64,000 nt of DNA from Rhabditoides inermis (lineage: Eukaryota > Nematoda > Chromadorea > Rhabditida > Rhabditidae), in contig CAWZYM010000318.1 of assembly GCA_963966185.1 (NCBI GenBank), forward strand, positions 270,001-334,000. The letters are read 5' to 3'. This document shows, piece after piece, positions 1 to 12,700 of this stretch (position 1 is the first letter of the stretch; every line of letters starts with the position of its first letter). The translations under genes were made by a program, and so were the position numbers. Under the pieces are notes generated by a model. The model saw nothing but the letters and a program-made list of their open reading frames with translations. It did no database searches and was not told where the DNA came from.

Positions 1-181
1 GTGTTCTGGGAAAGGCGAGAGACATCCGCCCTGCAACAACGAGGAAGTGAGAGAGTCGCGAAATTCGAGCGAGGAAGACTCTGGACGAGCAAAAACAGCC
101 GGAATCCGGAGACACAAAAAAGGTGCCCACCCTCTCTCACTCCTTCTTTCAAATCCAGAGTGAATAACATATAAGACGGTT

Positions 182-183
<2 letters not shown>

Positions 184-231
<48 letters not shown>

Positions 232-292
232 AGAGAGGGAGAGGGAGAGAGAGAGAGAGAGAGAGAAAGAGAAAGAGAGGGAGAAAGAGAGG

Positions 293-325
<33 letters not shown>

Positions 326-395
326 AGAGAGGGAGAAAGAGAGGGAGAAAGAGAGGGAGAGAGAGAGAGAGAGAGAGAGAGAAAGAAAGAGAGAG
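184..395. repeat. GA-rich microsatellite
   Basis: An almost pure (GA)n tract with scattered AAAG and GGGAG interruptions. Its translations (Arg-Glu or Leu-Ser runs) are low-complexity artefacts, not genes. Confidence 0.95.
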
Positions 396-520
396 GTGGC
401 AAATGGCAAGGCAGTAAAACATGCCGCACGAACCATAATACTGTTCGCCCCCGAAATGAGAACGTGAATCGATAGATAGGCGCGTTTGAGTAATGTGCGG
501 GGTGCGGGGCACGGTTTGGG

Positions 521-525
521 AAGAG

Positions 526-565
<40 letters not shown>
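521..565. repeat. GA microsatellite
   Basis: A second short (GA)n run. A similar short tract lies at 940-970. Between the tracts, 566-939 and 971-1230 hold no gene or RNA that I recognise; the open frames there are short and lack family motifs. Confidence 0.9.
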
Positions 566-566
<1 letters not shown>

Positions 567-1230
567 GAGGGAGCCTGAAATTGGCTGAATGAGCGGCTGC
601 GGGCGTGAATGAGCGAAGAGCGACTGCGGCGGGCGTATACTATGTCATCCATGTTTGGAGAGAGAGTGAGAGAGGGAATAGTTTACACAGGCAGCAGCGC
701 GCAACATATGACGCGACACATTTCATTCTGCTACGCTGCTCTACCATATCTATGGGGAATACCCGCCACTGCTCTATTCGTGGAATGCTGGCCGCGCCTT
801 TTTATTGCCGGCACTGCGACAACACAGAGGGAGAGAGAGCCTCGTTGCATGGCGAATCTGCGGCAATGAAGAAGCGAGACTGAGTGTCTCCAGGCAAAAA
901 GCGCTAATGACATTGCCTCAAATGCCCGCCACATTATCTCGAGAGAGAGAGTGAGAGAAGGAGAGAGAAGGCTCACGAAAGAAACGAGCAGAAGGGGCGG
1001 GCAACACGAAAAACACTCATCGAAAGTCGATGCAAGAACGCCGAAATTCCACAGATGAAACGAAGACAAAACAATAACGATGATATCACACACAAACGCG
1101 GTGAAAACATCGAAAACATGGACCGCGCGCGCCCGCTCACTACGGCTGATCGATTGTGATCTGGGACGTTTCTCACTCACACCGCAGTGTACACAATGAC
1201 ACACGACGAATCCGCGAACGCTCTTCTCAC

Positions 1231-1438
1231 GGCAAACCCGAAACCTCACCACAGCAAAATCTCACCACCTCACCAACTGCACTAATCTGCACGCTTTCAA
1301 ATACTATGCACTACGAAACACCGAAATGTGATTAATGTGTTACTGTTTCGTTTGAAGTCTGTTTATGCAAATTATACAAGTTTTAACTCACGGAGCCCCA
1401 TATGTAGCCATTTGAGCTTCACAGGCTCTCCATTGAGC
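1231..1438 (+). repeat. Left arm of a large palindrome
   Basis: This 208-bp arm is the reverse complement of 1802-2009 with scattered mismatches (roughly 10% by eye). It begins GGCAAACCCGAAACC and its inner end is CCATTGAGC. No target-site duplication is visible outside the arms, so I do not call it a transposon. It may be a foldback element or an inverted duplication of the DNA bordering the satellite. Confidence 0.88.
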
Positions 1439-1801
1439 ACCTTGTCTGATAGCCAGCCAGATATCGTTGACAGCCCAATAGAAAGACCCCAATAGCACGG
1501 CCCGTATAGTTGCACAGCGCGCCCCACAGAGAGAGCGGCGCTCCCGCAGGCCGCGCCGCGAGTGAATGGGCGCGTAGCGATTTCAGTCGAGAAATTATCG
1601 CGCTCTAGCTTTTGCTGGTAACTCGCAAAGGAGTACGCGTCGAGTGCTTCGCGAGAGCGGTCAGCGCGCGCGCCGCTGTCCACTGTGCAACTATCCGAGC
1701 CGTGAATAGTAAATCAGACATGCTGAATTCACTGATAACGTCAGAATGTTTCTAGAGTGGACCATCGCGGAGCTCTCTTAGGAACTCCGTTGAGTTCCTA
1801 A
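1439..1801. other. Palindrome spacer
   Basis: A GC-rich unique spacer of about 363 bp between the inverted arms. Its right end holds a perfect 11-bp stem, CTTAGGAACTC (1777-1787) with GAGTTCCTAAG (1792-1802), around a four-base loop. No coding potential is recognised. Confidence 0.7.
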
Positions 1802-2009
1802 GCTCAATGGAGAGCCTGTGGAGCTCAAATGGCTACATATGGGGCTCCGTGAGCTTTAACTTGTATAACTTGCATGAACAGACTTGAAACGAAACAGTAA
1901 AACATTAATCACATTTCGGTGTTTCGTAGTGCATAGTGTTTGGAAGCGTGCAGGTTAGTGCAGTTGGTGAGGTGGTGAGAATTCGCTGTGGTGAGGTTTC
2001 GTGTTTGCC
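1802..2009 (-). repeat. Right arm of palindrome, abutting satellite
   Basis: Inverted partner of 1231-1438. The arms match to about 2009; from 2010 (TTCGGCAGTTGTG) the sequence is satellite. The first monomer is therefore partial and enters the array part-way, so the array edge coincides with the outer edge of the palindrome. Confidence 0.88.
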
Positions 2010-2045
2010 TTCGGCAGTTGTGAACATGTATATCACACGTTTCAG

Positions 2046-2129
2046 GTGAGTTGGGGACTTCTCTGCAAACCACTAGACAACAGTCTGACCACTGTCTCAC
2101 TCTTTGCACTCGTCTTCTTTCTACTTCAG
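2046..2129 (+). other. Intron-like segment in the monomer (first copy)
   Basis: The segment opens with a consensus 5' splice site, CAG|GTGAGT (G at 2046). It has a branch-like CTGAC (A at 2088) and a pyrimidine-rich tract, and closes with CTACTTCAG|A (2129). The implied intron is 84 nt and recurs in nearly every monomer, leaving a 260-nt exon (266 nt in the 350-bp class). Rare changes include GTGAAT donors (48456, 49487, 51212 region), an AAG|GTGAGT donor near 49140, and loss of the acceptor AG near 46813. The spliced exon has stops in all frames, so any product would be non-coding. The signals are seen; splicing is inference. Confidence 0.55.
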
Positions 2130-2532
2130 ACAACTTCATTATTGATTTGCCGGAAAAACCGAACAGTTTTTAGGAGCCGGATAAAAGGGCCGAATATTGA
2201 TTTTGTTCCGGACAATATTCGGCTCGCCAAATCCGCGCTCATTTTAAAGACTCTGTCTTTGCTACAGAGATCATGTGTGGTCCAAAGTAGTTTGTGAGGT
2301 GTCAAAAACGAGAAAAGGACGCATTACCGCATCGTCTCAGTCGTTTACAACAGTTCGGCAGTTGTGAACATGTATATCACACGTTTCAGGTGAGTTGGGG
2401 ACTTCTCTGCAAACCACTAGACAACAGTCTGACCACTGTCTCACTCTTTGCACTCGTCTTCTTTCTACTTCAGACAACTTCATTATTGATTTGCCGGAAA
2501 AACCGAACAGTTTTTAGGAGCCGGATAAAAGG

Positions 2533-2567
2533 GCCGAATATTAATTTTGTTCCGGACAATATTCGGC
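2533..2567 (+). other. Conserved hairpin in the monomer (example)
   Basis: A perfect 10-bp inverted repeat, GCCGAATATT and AATATTCGGC, around a 15-base loop. It recurs in almost all monomers. Two further stems recur: CTCTGT/ACAGAG with a 7-base loop, and GTTYACAAC/GTTGTGAAC, where the T/C variants keep pairing as U.G or C-G in RNA. Confidence 0.7.
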
Positions 2568-2641
2568 TCGCCGACTCCGCGCTCATTTTAAAGACTCTGT
2601 CTTTGCTACATAGATCATGTGTGGTCCAAAGTAGTTTGTGA

Positions 2642-5600
2642 GGTGTCAAAAACGAGAAAAGGACACATCGTCTCAGTCGTTTACAACAGTTCGGCAGTTG
2701 TGAACATGTATATCACACGTTTCAGGTGAGTTGGGGACTTCTCTGCAAACCACTAGACAACAGTCTGACCACTGTCTCACTCTTTGCACTCGTCTTCTTT
2801 CTACTTCAGACAACTTCATTATTGATTTGCCGGAAAAACCGAACAGTTTTTAGGAGCCGGATAAAAGGGCCGAATATTAATTTTGTTCCGGACAATATTC
2901 GGCTCGCCAAATCCGCGCTCATTTTAAAGACTCTGTCTTTGCTACAGAGATCATGTGTGGTCCAAAGTAGTTTGTGAGGTGTCAAAAACGAGAAAAGGAC
3001 GCATTACCGCATCGTCTCAGTCGTTTACAACAGTTCGGCAGTTGTGAACATGTATATCACACGTTTCAGGTGAGTTGGGGACTTCTCTGCAAACCACTAG
3101 ACAACAGTCTGACCACTGTCTCACTCTTTGCACTCGTCTTCTTTCTACTTCAGACAACTTCATTATTGATTTGCCGGAAAAACCGAACAGTTTTTAGGAG
3201 CCGGATAAAAGGGCCGAATATTAATTTTGTTCCGGACAATATTCGGCTCGCCGAATCCGCGCTCATTTTAAAGACTCTGTCTTTGCTACAGAGATCATGT
3301 GTGGTCCAAAGTAGTTTGTGAGGTGTCAAAAACGAGAAAAGGACGCATTACCGCATCGTCTCAGTCGTTTACAACAGTTCGGCAGTTGTGAACATGTATA
3401 TCACACGTTTCAGGTGAGTTGGGGACTTCTCTGCAAACCACTAGACAACAGTCTGACCACTGTCTCACTCTTTGCACTCGTCTTCTTTCTACTTCAGACA
3501 ACTTCATTATTGATTTGCCGGAAAAACCGAACAGTTTTTAGGAGCCGGATAAAAGGGCCGAATATTAATTTTGTTCCGGACAATATTCTGCTCGCCAAAT
3601 CCGCGCTCATTTTAAAGACTCTGTCTTTGCTACAGAGATCATGTGTGGTCCAAAATAGTTTGTGAGGTGTCAAAAACGAGAAAAGGACGCATTACCGCAT
3701 CGTCTCAGTCGTTTACAACAGTTCGGCAGTTGTGAACATGTATATCACACGTTTCAGGTGAGTTGGGGACTTCTCTGCAAACCACTAGACAACAGTCTGA
3801 CCACTGTCTCACTCTTTGCACTCGTCTTCTTTCTACTTCAGACAACTTCATTATTGATTTGCCGGAAAAACCGAACAGTTTTTAGGAGCCGGATAAAAGG
3901 GCCGAATATTAATTTTGTTCCGGACAATATTCGGCTCGCCGAATCCGCGCTCATTTTAAAGACTCTGTCTTTGCTACAGAGATCATGTGTGGTCCAAAGT
4001 AGTTTGTGAGGTGTCAAAAACGAGAAAAGGACGCATTACCGCATCGTCTCAGTCGTTTACAACAGTTCGGCAGTTGTGAACATGTATATCACACGTTTCA
4101 GGTGAGTTGGGGACTTCTCTGCAAACCACTAGACAACAGTCTGACCACTGTCTCACTCTTTGCACTCGTCTTCTTTCTACTTCAGACAACTTCATTATTG
4201 ATTTGCCGGAAAAACCGAACAGTTTTTAGGAGCCGGATAAAAGGGCCGAATATTAATTTTGTTCCGGACAATATTCGGCTCGCCGAATCCGCGCTCATTT
4301 TAAAGACTCTGTCTTTGCTACAGAGATCATGTGTGGTCCAAAGTAGTTTGTGAGGTGTCAAAAACGAGAAAAGGACGCATTACCGCATCGTCTCAGTCGT
4401 TTACAACAGTTCGGCAGTTGTGAACATGTATATCACACGTTTCAGGTGAGTTGGGGACTTCTCTGCAAACCACTAGACAACAGTCTGACCACTGTCTCAC
4501 TCTTTGCACTCGTCTTCTTTCTACTTCAGACAACTTCATTATTGATTTGCCGGAAAAACCGAACAGTTTTTAGGAGCCGGATAAAAGGGCCGAATATTAA
4601 TTTTGTTCCGGACAATATTCGGCTCGCCAAATCCGCGCTCATTTTAAAGACTCTGTCTTTGCTACAGAGATCATGTGTGGTCCAAAGTAGTTTGTGAGGT
4701 GTCAAAAACGAGAAAAGGACACATCGTCTCAGTCGTTTACAACAGTTCGGCAGTTGTGAACATGTATATCACACGTTTCAGGTGAGTTGGGGACTTCTCT
4801 GCAAACCACTAGACAACAGTCTGACCACTGTCTCACTCTTTGCACTCGTCTTCTTTCTACTTCAGACAACTTCATTATTGATTTGCCGGAAAAACCGAAC
4901 AGTTTTTAGGAGCCGGATAAAAGGGCCGAATATTAATTTTGTTCCGGACAATATTCGGCTCGCCGAATCCGCGCTCATTTTAAAGACTCTGTCTTTGCTA
5001 CAGAGATCATGTGTGGTCCAAAGTAGTTTGTGAGGTGTCAAAAACGAGAAAAGGACGCATTACCGCATCGTCTCAGTCGTTTACAACAGTTCGGCAGTTG
5101 TGAACATGTATATCACACGTTTCAGGTGAGTTGGGGACTTCTCTGCAAACCACTAGACAACAGTCTGACCACTGTCTCACTCTTTGCACTCGTCTTCTTT
5201 CTACTTCAGACAACTTCATTATTGATTTGCCGGAAAAACCGAACAGTTTTTAGGAGCCGGATAAAAGGGCCGAATATTAATTTTGTTCCGGACAATATTC
5301 TGCTCGCCAAATCCGCGCTCATTTTAAAGACTCTGTCTTTGCTACAGAGATCATGTGTGGTCCAAAATAGTTTGTGAGGTGTCAAAAACGAGAAAAGGAC
5401 GCATTACCGCATCGTCTCAGTCGTTTACAACAGTTCGGCAGTTGTGAACATGTATATCACACGTTTCAGGTGAGTTGGGGACTTCTCTGCAAACCACTAG
5501 ACAACAGTCTGACCACTGTCTCACTCTTTGCACTCGTCTTCTTTCTACTTCAGACAACTTCATTATTGATTTGCCGGAAAAACCGAACAGTTTTTAGGAG

Positions 5601-6753
5601 CCGGATAAAAGGGCCGAATATTAATTTTGTTCCGGACAATATTCGGCTCGCCGAATCCGCGCTCATTTTAAAGACTCTGTCTTTGCTACAGAGATCATGT
5701 GTGGTCCAAAGTAGTTTGTGAGGTGTCAAAAACGAGAAAAGGACGCATTACCGCATCGTCTCAGTCGTTTACAACAGTTCGGCAGTTGTGAACATGTATA
5801 TCACACGTTTCAGGTGAGTTGGGGACTTCTCTGCAAACCACTAGACAACAGTCTGACCACTGTCTCACTCTTTGCACTCGTCTTCTTTCTACTTCAGACA
5901 ACTTCATTATTGATTTGCCGGAAAAACCGAACAGTTTTTAGGAGCCGGATAAAAGGGCCGAATATTAATTTTGTTCCGGACAATATTCGGCTCGCCGAAT
6001 CCGCGCTCATTTTAAAGACTCTGTCTTTGCTACAGAGATCATGTGTGGTCCAAAGTAGTTTGTGAGGTGTCAAAAACGAGAAAAGGACGCATTACCGCAT
6101 CGTCTCAGTCGTTTACAACAGTTCGGCAGTTGTGAACATGTATATCACACGTTTCAGGTGAGTTGGGGACTTCTCTGCAAACCACTAGACAACAGTCTGA
6201 CCACTGTCTCACTCTTTGCACTCGTCTTCTTTCTACTTCAGACAACTTCATTATTGATTTGCCGGAAAAACCGAACAGTTTTTAGGAGCCGGATAAAAGG
6301 GCCGAATATTAATTTTGTTCCGGACAATATTCGGCTCGCCAAATCCGCGGTCATTTTAAAGACTCTGTCTTTGCTACAGAGATCATGTGTGGTCCAAAGT
6401 AGTTTGTGAGGTGTCAAAAACGAGAAAAGGACGCATTACCGCATCGTCTCAGTCGTTTACAACAGTTCGGCAGTTGTGAACATGTATATCACACGTTTCA
6501 GGTGAGTTGGGGAATTCTCTGCAAACCACTAGACAACAGTCTGACCACTGTCTCACCCTTTGCACTCGTCTTCTTTCTACTTCAGACAACTTCATTATTG
6601 ATTTGCCGGAAAAACCGAACAGTTTTTAGGAGCCGGATAAAAGGGCCGAATATTAATTTTGTTCCGGACAATATACGGCTCGCCAAATCCGCGCTCATTT
6701 TAAAGACTCTGTCTTTGCTACAGAGATCATGTGTGGTCCGAAGTAGTTTGTGA
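2642..6753 (+). repeat. Higher-order repeats at the left array edge
   Basis: The 8-bp-deleted monomer recurs 2056 bp apart (2661 and 4717). The ATTCTGCTCG variant recurs 1712 bp apart (3589 and 5301). These offsets are six and five monomers, each less the 8-bp deletion. They show duplication of multi-monomer blocks with shifted registers, as expected from unequal exchange. Confidence 0.75.
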
Positions 6754-9700
6754 GGTGTCAAAAACGAGAAAAGGACGCATTACCGCATCGTCTCAGTCGT
6801 TTACAACAGTTCGGCAGTTGTGAACATGTATATCACACGTTTCCGGTGAGTTGGGGACTTCTCTGCAAACCACTAGACAACAGTCTGACCACTGTCGCAC
6901 TCTTTGCATTCGTCTTCTTTCTACTTCAGACAACTTCATTATTGATTTGCCGGAAAAACCGAACAGTTTTTAGGAGCCGGATAAAAGGGCCGAATATTAA
7001 TTTTGTTCCGGACAATATTCGGCTCGCCAAATCCGCGCTCATTTTAAAGACTCTGTCTTTGCTACAGAGATCATGTGTGGTCCAAAGTAGTTTGTGAGGT
7101 GTCAAAAACGAGAAAAGGACGCATTACCGCATCGTCTCAGTCGTTTACAACAGTTCGGCAGTTGTGAACATGTATATCACACGTTTCAGGTGAGTTGGGG
7201 ACTTCTCTGCAAACCACTAGACAACAGTCTGACCACTGTCTCACTCTTTGCACTCGTCTTCTTTCTACTTCAGACAACTTCATTATTGATTTGCCGGAAA
7301 AACCGAACAGTTTTTAGGAGCCGGATAAAAGGGCCGAATATTAATTTTGTTCCGGACAATATTCGGCTCGCCAAATCCGCGCTCATTTTAAAGACTCTGT
7401 CTTTGCTACAGAGATCATGTGTGGTCCAAAATAGTTTGTGAGGTGTCAAAAACGAGAAAAGGACGCATTACCGCATCGTCTCAGTCGTTTACAACAGTTC
7501 GGCAGTTGTGAACATGTATTTGTATATCACACGTTTCAGGTGAGTTGGGGAGTTCTCTGCAAACCACTAGACAACAGTCTGACCACTGTCTCACTCTTTG
7601 CACTCGTCTTCTTTCTACTTCAGACAACTTCATTATTGATTTGCCGGAAAAACCGAACAGTTTTTAGGAGCCGGATAAAAGGGCCGAATATTAATTTTGT
7701 TCCGGACAATATTCGGCTCGCCGAATCCGCGCTCATTTTAAAGACTCTGTCTTTGCTACAGAGATCATGTGTGGTCCAAAGTAGTTTGTGAGGTGTCAAA
7801 AACGAGAAAAGGACGCATTACCGCATCGTCTCAGTCGTTTACAACAGTTCGGCAGTTGTGAACATGTATATCACACGTTTCAGGTGAGTTGGGGACTTCT
7901 CTGCAAACCACTAGACAACAGTCTGACCACTGTCTCACCCTTTGCACTCGTCTTCTTTCTACTTCAGACAACTTCATTATTGATTTGCCGGAAAAACCGA
8001 ACAGTTTTTAGGAGCCGGATAAAAGGGCCGAATATTAATTTTGTTCCGGACAATATTCGGCTCGCCAAATCCGCGCTCATTTTAAAGACTCTGTCTTTGC
8101 TACAGAGATCATGTGTGGTCCAAAGTAGTTTGTGAGGTGTCAAAAACGAGAAAAGGACGCGTTACCGCATCGTCTCAGTCGTTTACAACAGTTCGGCAGT
8201 TGTGAACATGTATATCACACGTTTCAGGTGAGTTGGGGACTTCTCTGCAAACCACTAGACAACAGTCTGACCACTGTCTCACTCTTTGCACTCGTCTTCT
8301 TTCTACTTCAGACAACTTCATTATTGATTTGCCGGAAAAACCGAACAGTTTTTAGGAGCCGGATAAAAGGGCCGAATATTAATTTTGTTCCGGACAATAT
8401 TCGGCTCGCCAAATCCGCGCTCATTTTAAAGACTCTGTCTTTGCTACAGAGATCATGTGTGGTCCAAAGTAGTTTGTGAGGTGTCAAAAACGAGAAAAGG
8501 ACGCGTTACCGCATCGTCTCAGTCGTTTACAACAGTTCGGCAGTTGTGAACATGTATTTGTATATCACACGTTTCAGGTGAGTTGGGGAGTTCTCTGCAA
8601 ACCACTAGACAACAGTCTGACCACTGTCTCACCCTTTGCACTCGTCTTCTTTCTACTTCAGACAACTTCATTATTGATTTGCCGGAAAAACCGAACAGTT
8701 TTTAGGAGCCGGATAAAAGGGCCGAATATTAATTTTGTTCCGGACAATATTCGGCTCGCCAAATCCGCGCTCATTTTAAAGACTCTGTCTTTGCTACAGA
8801 GATCATGTGTGGTCCAAAGTAGTTTGTGAGGTGTCAAAAACGAGAAAAGGACGCGTTACCGCATCGTCTCAGTCGTTTACAACAGTTCGGCAGTTGTGAA
8901 CATGTATATCACACGTTTCAGGTGAGTTGGGGACTTCTCTGCAAACCACTAGACAACAGTCTGACCACTGTCTCACTCTTTGCACTCGTCTTCTTTCTAC
9001 TTCAGACAACTTCATTATTGATTTGCCGGAAAAACCGAACAGTTTTTAGGAGCCGGATAAAAGGGCCGAATATTAATTTTGTTCCGGACAATATTCGGCT
9101 CGCCAAATCCGCGCTCATTTTAAAGACTCTGTCTTTGCTACAGAGATCATGTGTGGTCCAAAGTAGTTTGTGAGGTGTCAAAAACGAGAAAAGGACGCGT
9201 TACCGCATCGTCTCAGTCGTTTACAACAGTTCGGCAGTTGTGAACATGTATTTGTATATCACACGTTTCAGGTGAGTTGGGGAGTTCTCTGCAAACCACT
9301 AGACAACAGTCTGACCACTGTCTCACCCTTTGCACTCGTCTTCTTTCTACTTCAGACAACTTCATTATTGATTTGCCGGAAAAACCGAACAGTAGCCGGA
9401 TAAAAGGGCCGAATATTAATTTTGTTCCGGACAATATTCGGCTCGCCAAATCCGCGCTCATTTTAAAGACTCTGTCTTTGCTACAGAGATCATGTGTGGT
9501 CCAAAGTAGTTTGTGAGGTGTCAAAAACAAGAAAAGGACGCATTACCGCATCGTCTCAGTCGTTTACAACAGTTCGGCAGTTGTGAACATGTATATCACA
9601 CGTTTCAGGTGAGTTGGGGACTTCTCTGCAAACCACTAGACAACAGTCTGACCACTGTCTTTTCTTTGCACTCGTCTTCTTTCTACTTCAGACAACTTCA

Positions 9701-12700
9701 TTATTGATTTGCCGGAAAAACCGAACAGTTTTTAGGAGCCGGATAAAAGGGCCGAATATTAATTTTGTTCCGGACAATATTCGGCTCGCCAAATCCGCGC
9801 TCATTTTAAAGACTCTGTCTTTGCTACAGAGATCATGTGTGGTCCAAAGTAGTTTGTGAGGTGTCAAAAACGAGAAAAGGACGCATTACCGCATCGTCTC
9901 AGTCGTTTACAACAGTTCGGCAGTTGTGAACATGTATATCACACGTTTCAGGTGAGTTGGGGACTTCTCTGCAAACCACTAGACAACAGTCTGACCACTG
10001 TCTCACTCTTTGCACTCGTCTTCTTTCTACTTCAGACAACTTCATTATTGATTTGCCGGAAAAACCGAACAGTTTTTAGGAGCCGGATAAAAGGGCCGAA
10101 TATTAATTTTGTTCCGGACAATATTCGGCTCGCCAAATCCGCGCTCATTTTAAAGACTCTGTCTTTGCTACAGAGATCATGTGTGGTCCAAAGTAGTTTG
10201 TGAGGTGTCAAAAACGAGAAAAGGACGCATTACCGCATCGTCTCAGTCGTTTACAACAGTTCGGCAGTTGTGAACATGTATTTGTATATCACACGTTTCA
10301 GGTGAGTTGGGGAGTTCTCTGCAAACCACTAGACAACAGTCTGACCACTGTCTCACTCTTTGCACTCGTCTTCTTTCTACTTCAGACAACTTCATTATTG
10401 ATTTGCCGGAAAAACCGAACAGTTTTTAGGAGCCGGATAAAAGGGCCGAATATTAATTTTGTTCCGGACAATATTCGGCTCGCCAAATCCGCGCTCATTT
10501 TAAAGACTCTGTCTCTGCTACAGAGATCATGTGTGGTCCAAAGTAGTTTGTGAGGTGTCAAAAACGAGAAAAGGACGCATTACCGCATCGTCTCAGTCGT
10601 TTACAACAGTTCGGCAGTTGTGAACATGTATATCACACGTTTCAGGTGAGTTGGGGACTTCTCTGCAAACCACTAGACAACAGTCTGACCACTGTCTCAC
10701 TCTTTGCACTCGTCTTCTTTCTACTTCAGACAACTTCATTATTGATTTGCCGGAAAAACCGAACAGTTTTTAGGAGCCGGATAAAAGGGCCGAATATTAA
10801 TTTTGTTCCGGACAATATTCGGCTCGCCAAATCCGCGCTCATTTTAAAGACTCTGTCTTTGCTACAGAGATCATGTGTGGTCCAAAGTAGTTTGTGAGGT
10901 GTCAAAAACGAGAAAAGGACGCATTACCGCATCGTCTCAGTCGTTTACAACAGTTCGGCAGTTGTGAACATGTATATCACACGTTTCAGGTGAGTTGGGG
11001 ACTTCTCTGCAAACCACTAGACAACAGTCTGACCACTGTCTCACCCTTTGCACTCGTCTTCTTTCTACTTCAGACAACTTCATTATTGATTTGCCGGAAA
11101 AACCGAACAGTTTTTAGGAGCCGGATAAAAGGGCCGAATATTAATTTTGTTCCGGACAATATTCGGCTCGCCAAATCCGCGCTCATTTTAAAGACTCTGT
11201 CTTTGCTACAGAGATCATGTGTGGTCCAAAGTAGTTTGTGAGGTGTCAAAAACGAGAAAAGGACGCATTACCGCATCGTCTCAGTCGTTTACAACAGTTC
11301 GGCAGTTGTGAACATGTATATCACACGTTTCAGGTGAGTTGGGGACTTCTCTGCAAACCACTAGACAACAGTCTGACCACTGTCTTTTCTTTGCACTCGT
11401 CTTCTTTCTACTTCAGACAACTTCATTATTGATTTGCCGGAAAAACCGAACAGTTTTTAGGAGCCGGATAAAAGGGCCGAATATTAATTTTGTTCCGGAC
11501 AATATTCGGCTCGCCAAATCCGCGCTCATTTTAAAGACTCTGTCTTTGCTACAGAGATCATGTGTGGTCCAAAGTAGTTTGTGAGGTGTCAAAAACGAGA
11601 AAAGGACGCATTACCGCATCGTCTCAGTCGTTTACAACAGTTCGGCAGTTGTGAACATGTATATCACACGTTTCAGGTGAGTTGGGGACTTCTCTGCAAA
11701 CCACTAGACAACAGTCTGACCACTGTCTCACTCTTTGCATTCGTCTTCTTTCTACTTCAGACAACTTCATTATTGATTTGCCGGAAAAACCGAACAGTTT
11801 TTAGGAGCCGGATAAAAGGGCCGAATATTAATTTTGTTCCGGACAATATTCGGCTCGCCAAATCCGCGCTCATTTTAAAGACTCTGTCTTTGCTACAGAG
11901 ATCATGTGTGGTCCAAAGTAGTTGGTGAGGTGTCAAAAACGAGAAAAGGACGCATTACCGCATCGTCTCAGTCGTTTACAACAGTTCGGCAGTTGTGAAC
12001 ATGTATATCACACGTTTCAGGTGAGTTGGGGACTTCTCTGCAAACCACTAGACAACAGTCTGACCACTGTCTCACTCTTTGCACTCGTCTTCTTTCTACT
12101 TCAGACAACTTCATTATTGATTTGCCGGAAAAACCGAACAGTTTTTAGGAGCCGGATAAAAGGGCCGAATATTAATTTTGTTCCGGACAATATTCGGCTC
12201 GCCAAATCCGCGCTCATTTTAAAGACTCTGTCTTTGCTACAGAGATCATGTGTGGTCCAAAGTAGTTTGTGAGGTGTCAAAAACGAGAAAAGGACGCATT
12301 ACCGCATCGTCTCAGTCGTTTACAACAGTTCGGCAGTTGTGAACATGTATATCACACGTTTCAGGTGAGTTGGGGACTTCTCTGCAAACCACTAGACAAC
12401 AGTCTGACCACTGTCTTTTCTTTGCACTCGTCTTCTTTCTACTTCAGACAACTTCATTATTGATTTGCCGGAAAATATCGAACAGTTTTTAGGAGCCGGA
12501 TAAAAGGGCCGAATATTAATTTTGTTCCGGACAATATTCGGCTCGCCAAATCCGCGCTCATTTTAAAGACTCTGTCTTTGCTACAGAGATCATGTGTGGT
12601 CCAAAATAGTTTGTGAGGTGTCAAAAACGAAAAAAAGGACGCATTACCGCATCGTCTCAGTCGTTTACAACAGTTCGGCAGTTGTGAACATGTATTTGTA

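Noticed and set aside
149..652. Open frames across the GA tracts
   Set aside because: The Arg-Glu and Leu-Ser runs come from the dinucleotide repeat.
1231..2009. A MITE with 208-bp TIRs
   Set aside because: No target-site duplication was found at either end, so I list it only as a palindrome.
2046..2129. Tandem spliced-leader RNA genes
   Set aside because: There is a donor site, but no Sm-type site follows within a typical distance. An acceptor closes the intron, and no short defined leader exon is apparent.
2010..2640. A hammerhead ribozyme in the satellite monomer, as in some animal satellites
   Set aside because: I found no CTGATGA with a matching GAAA on either strand of the monomer.
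2294..9173. Dozens of 115-117-codon frames as a membrane-protein gene family
   Set aside because: They start at GTG, lie wholly in the satellite, shift frame each unit and cross a consensus intron. No conserved domain is seen.
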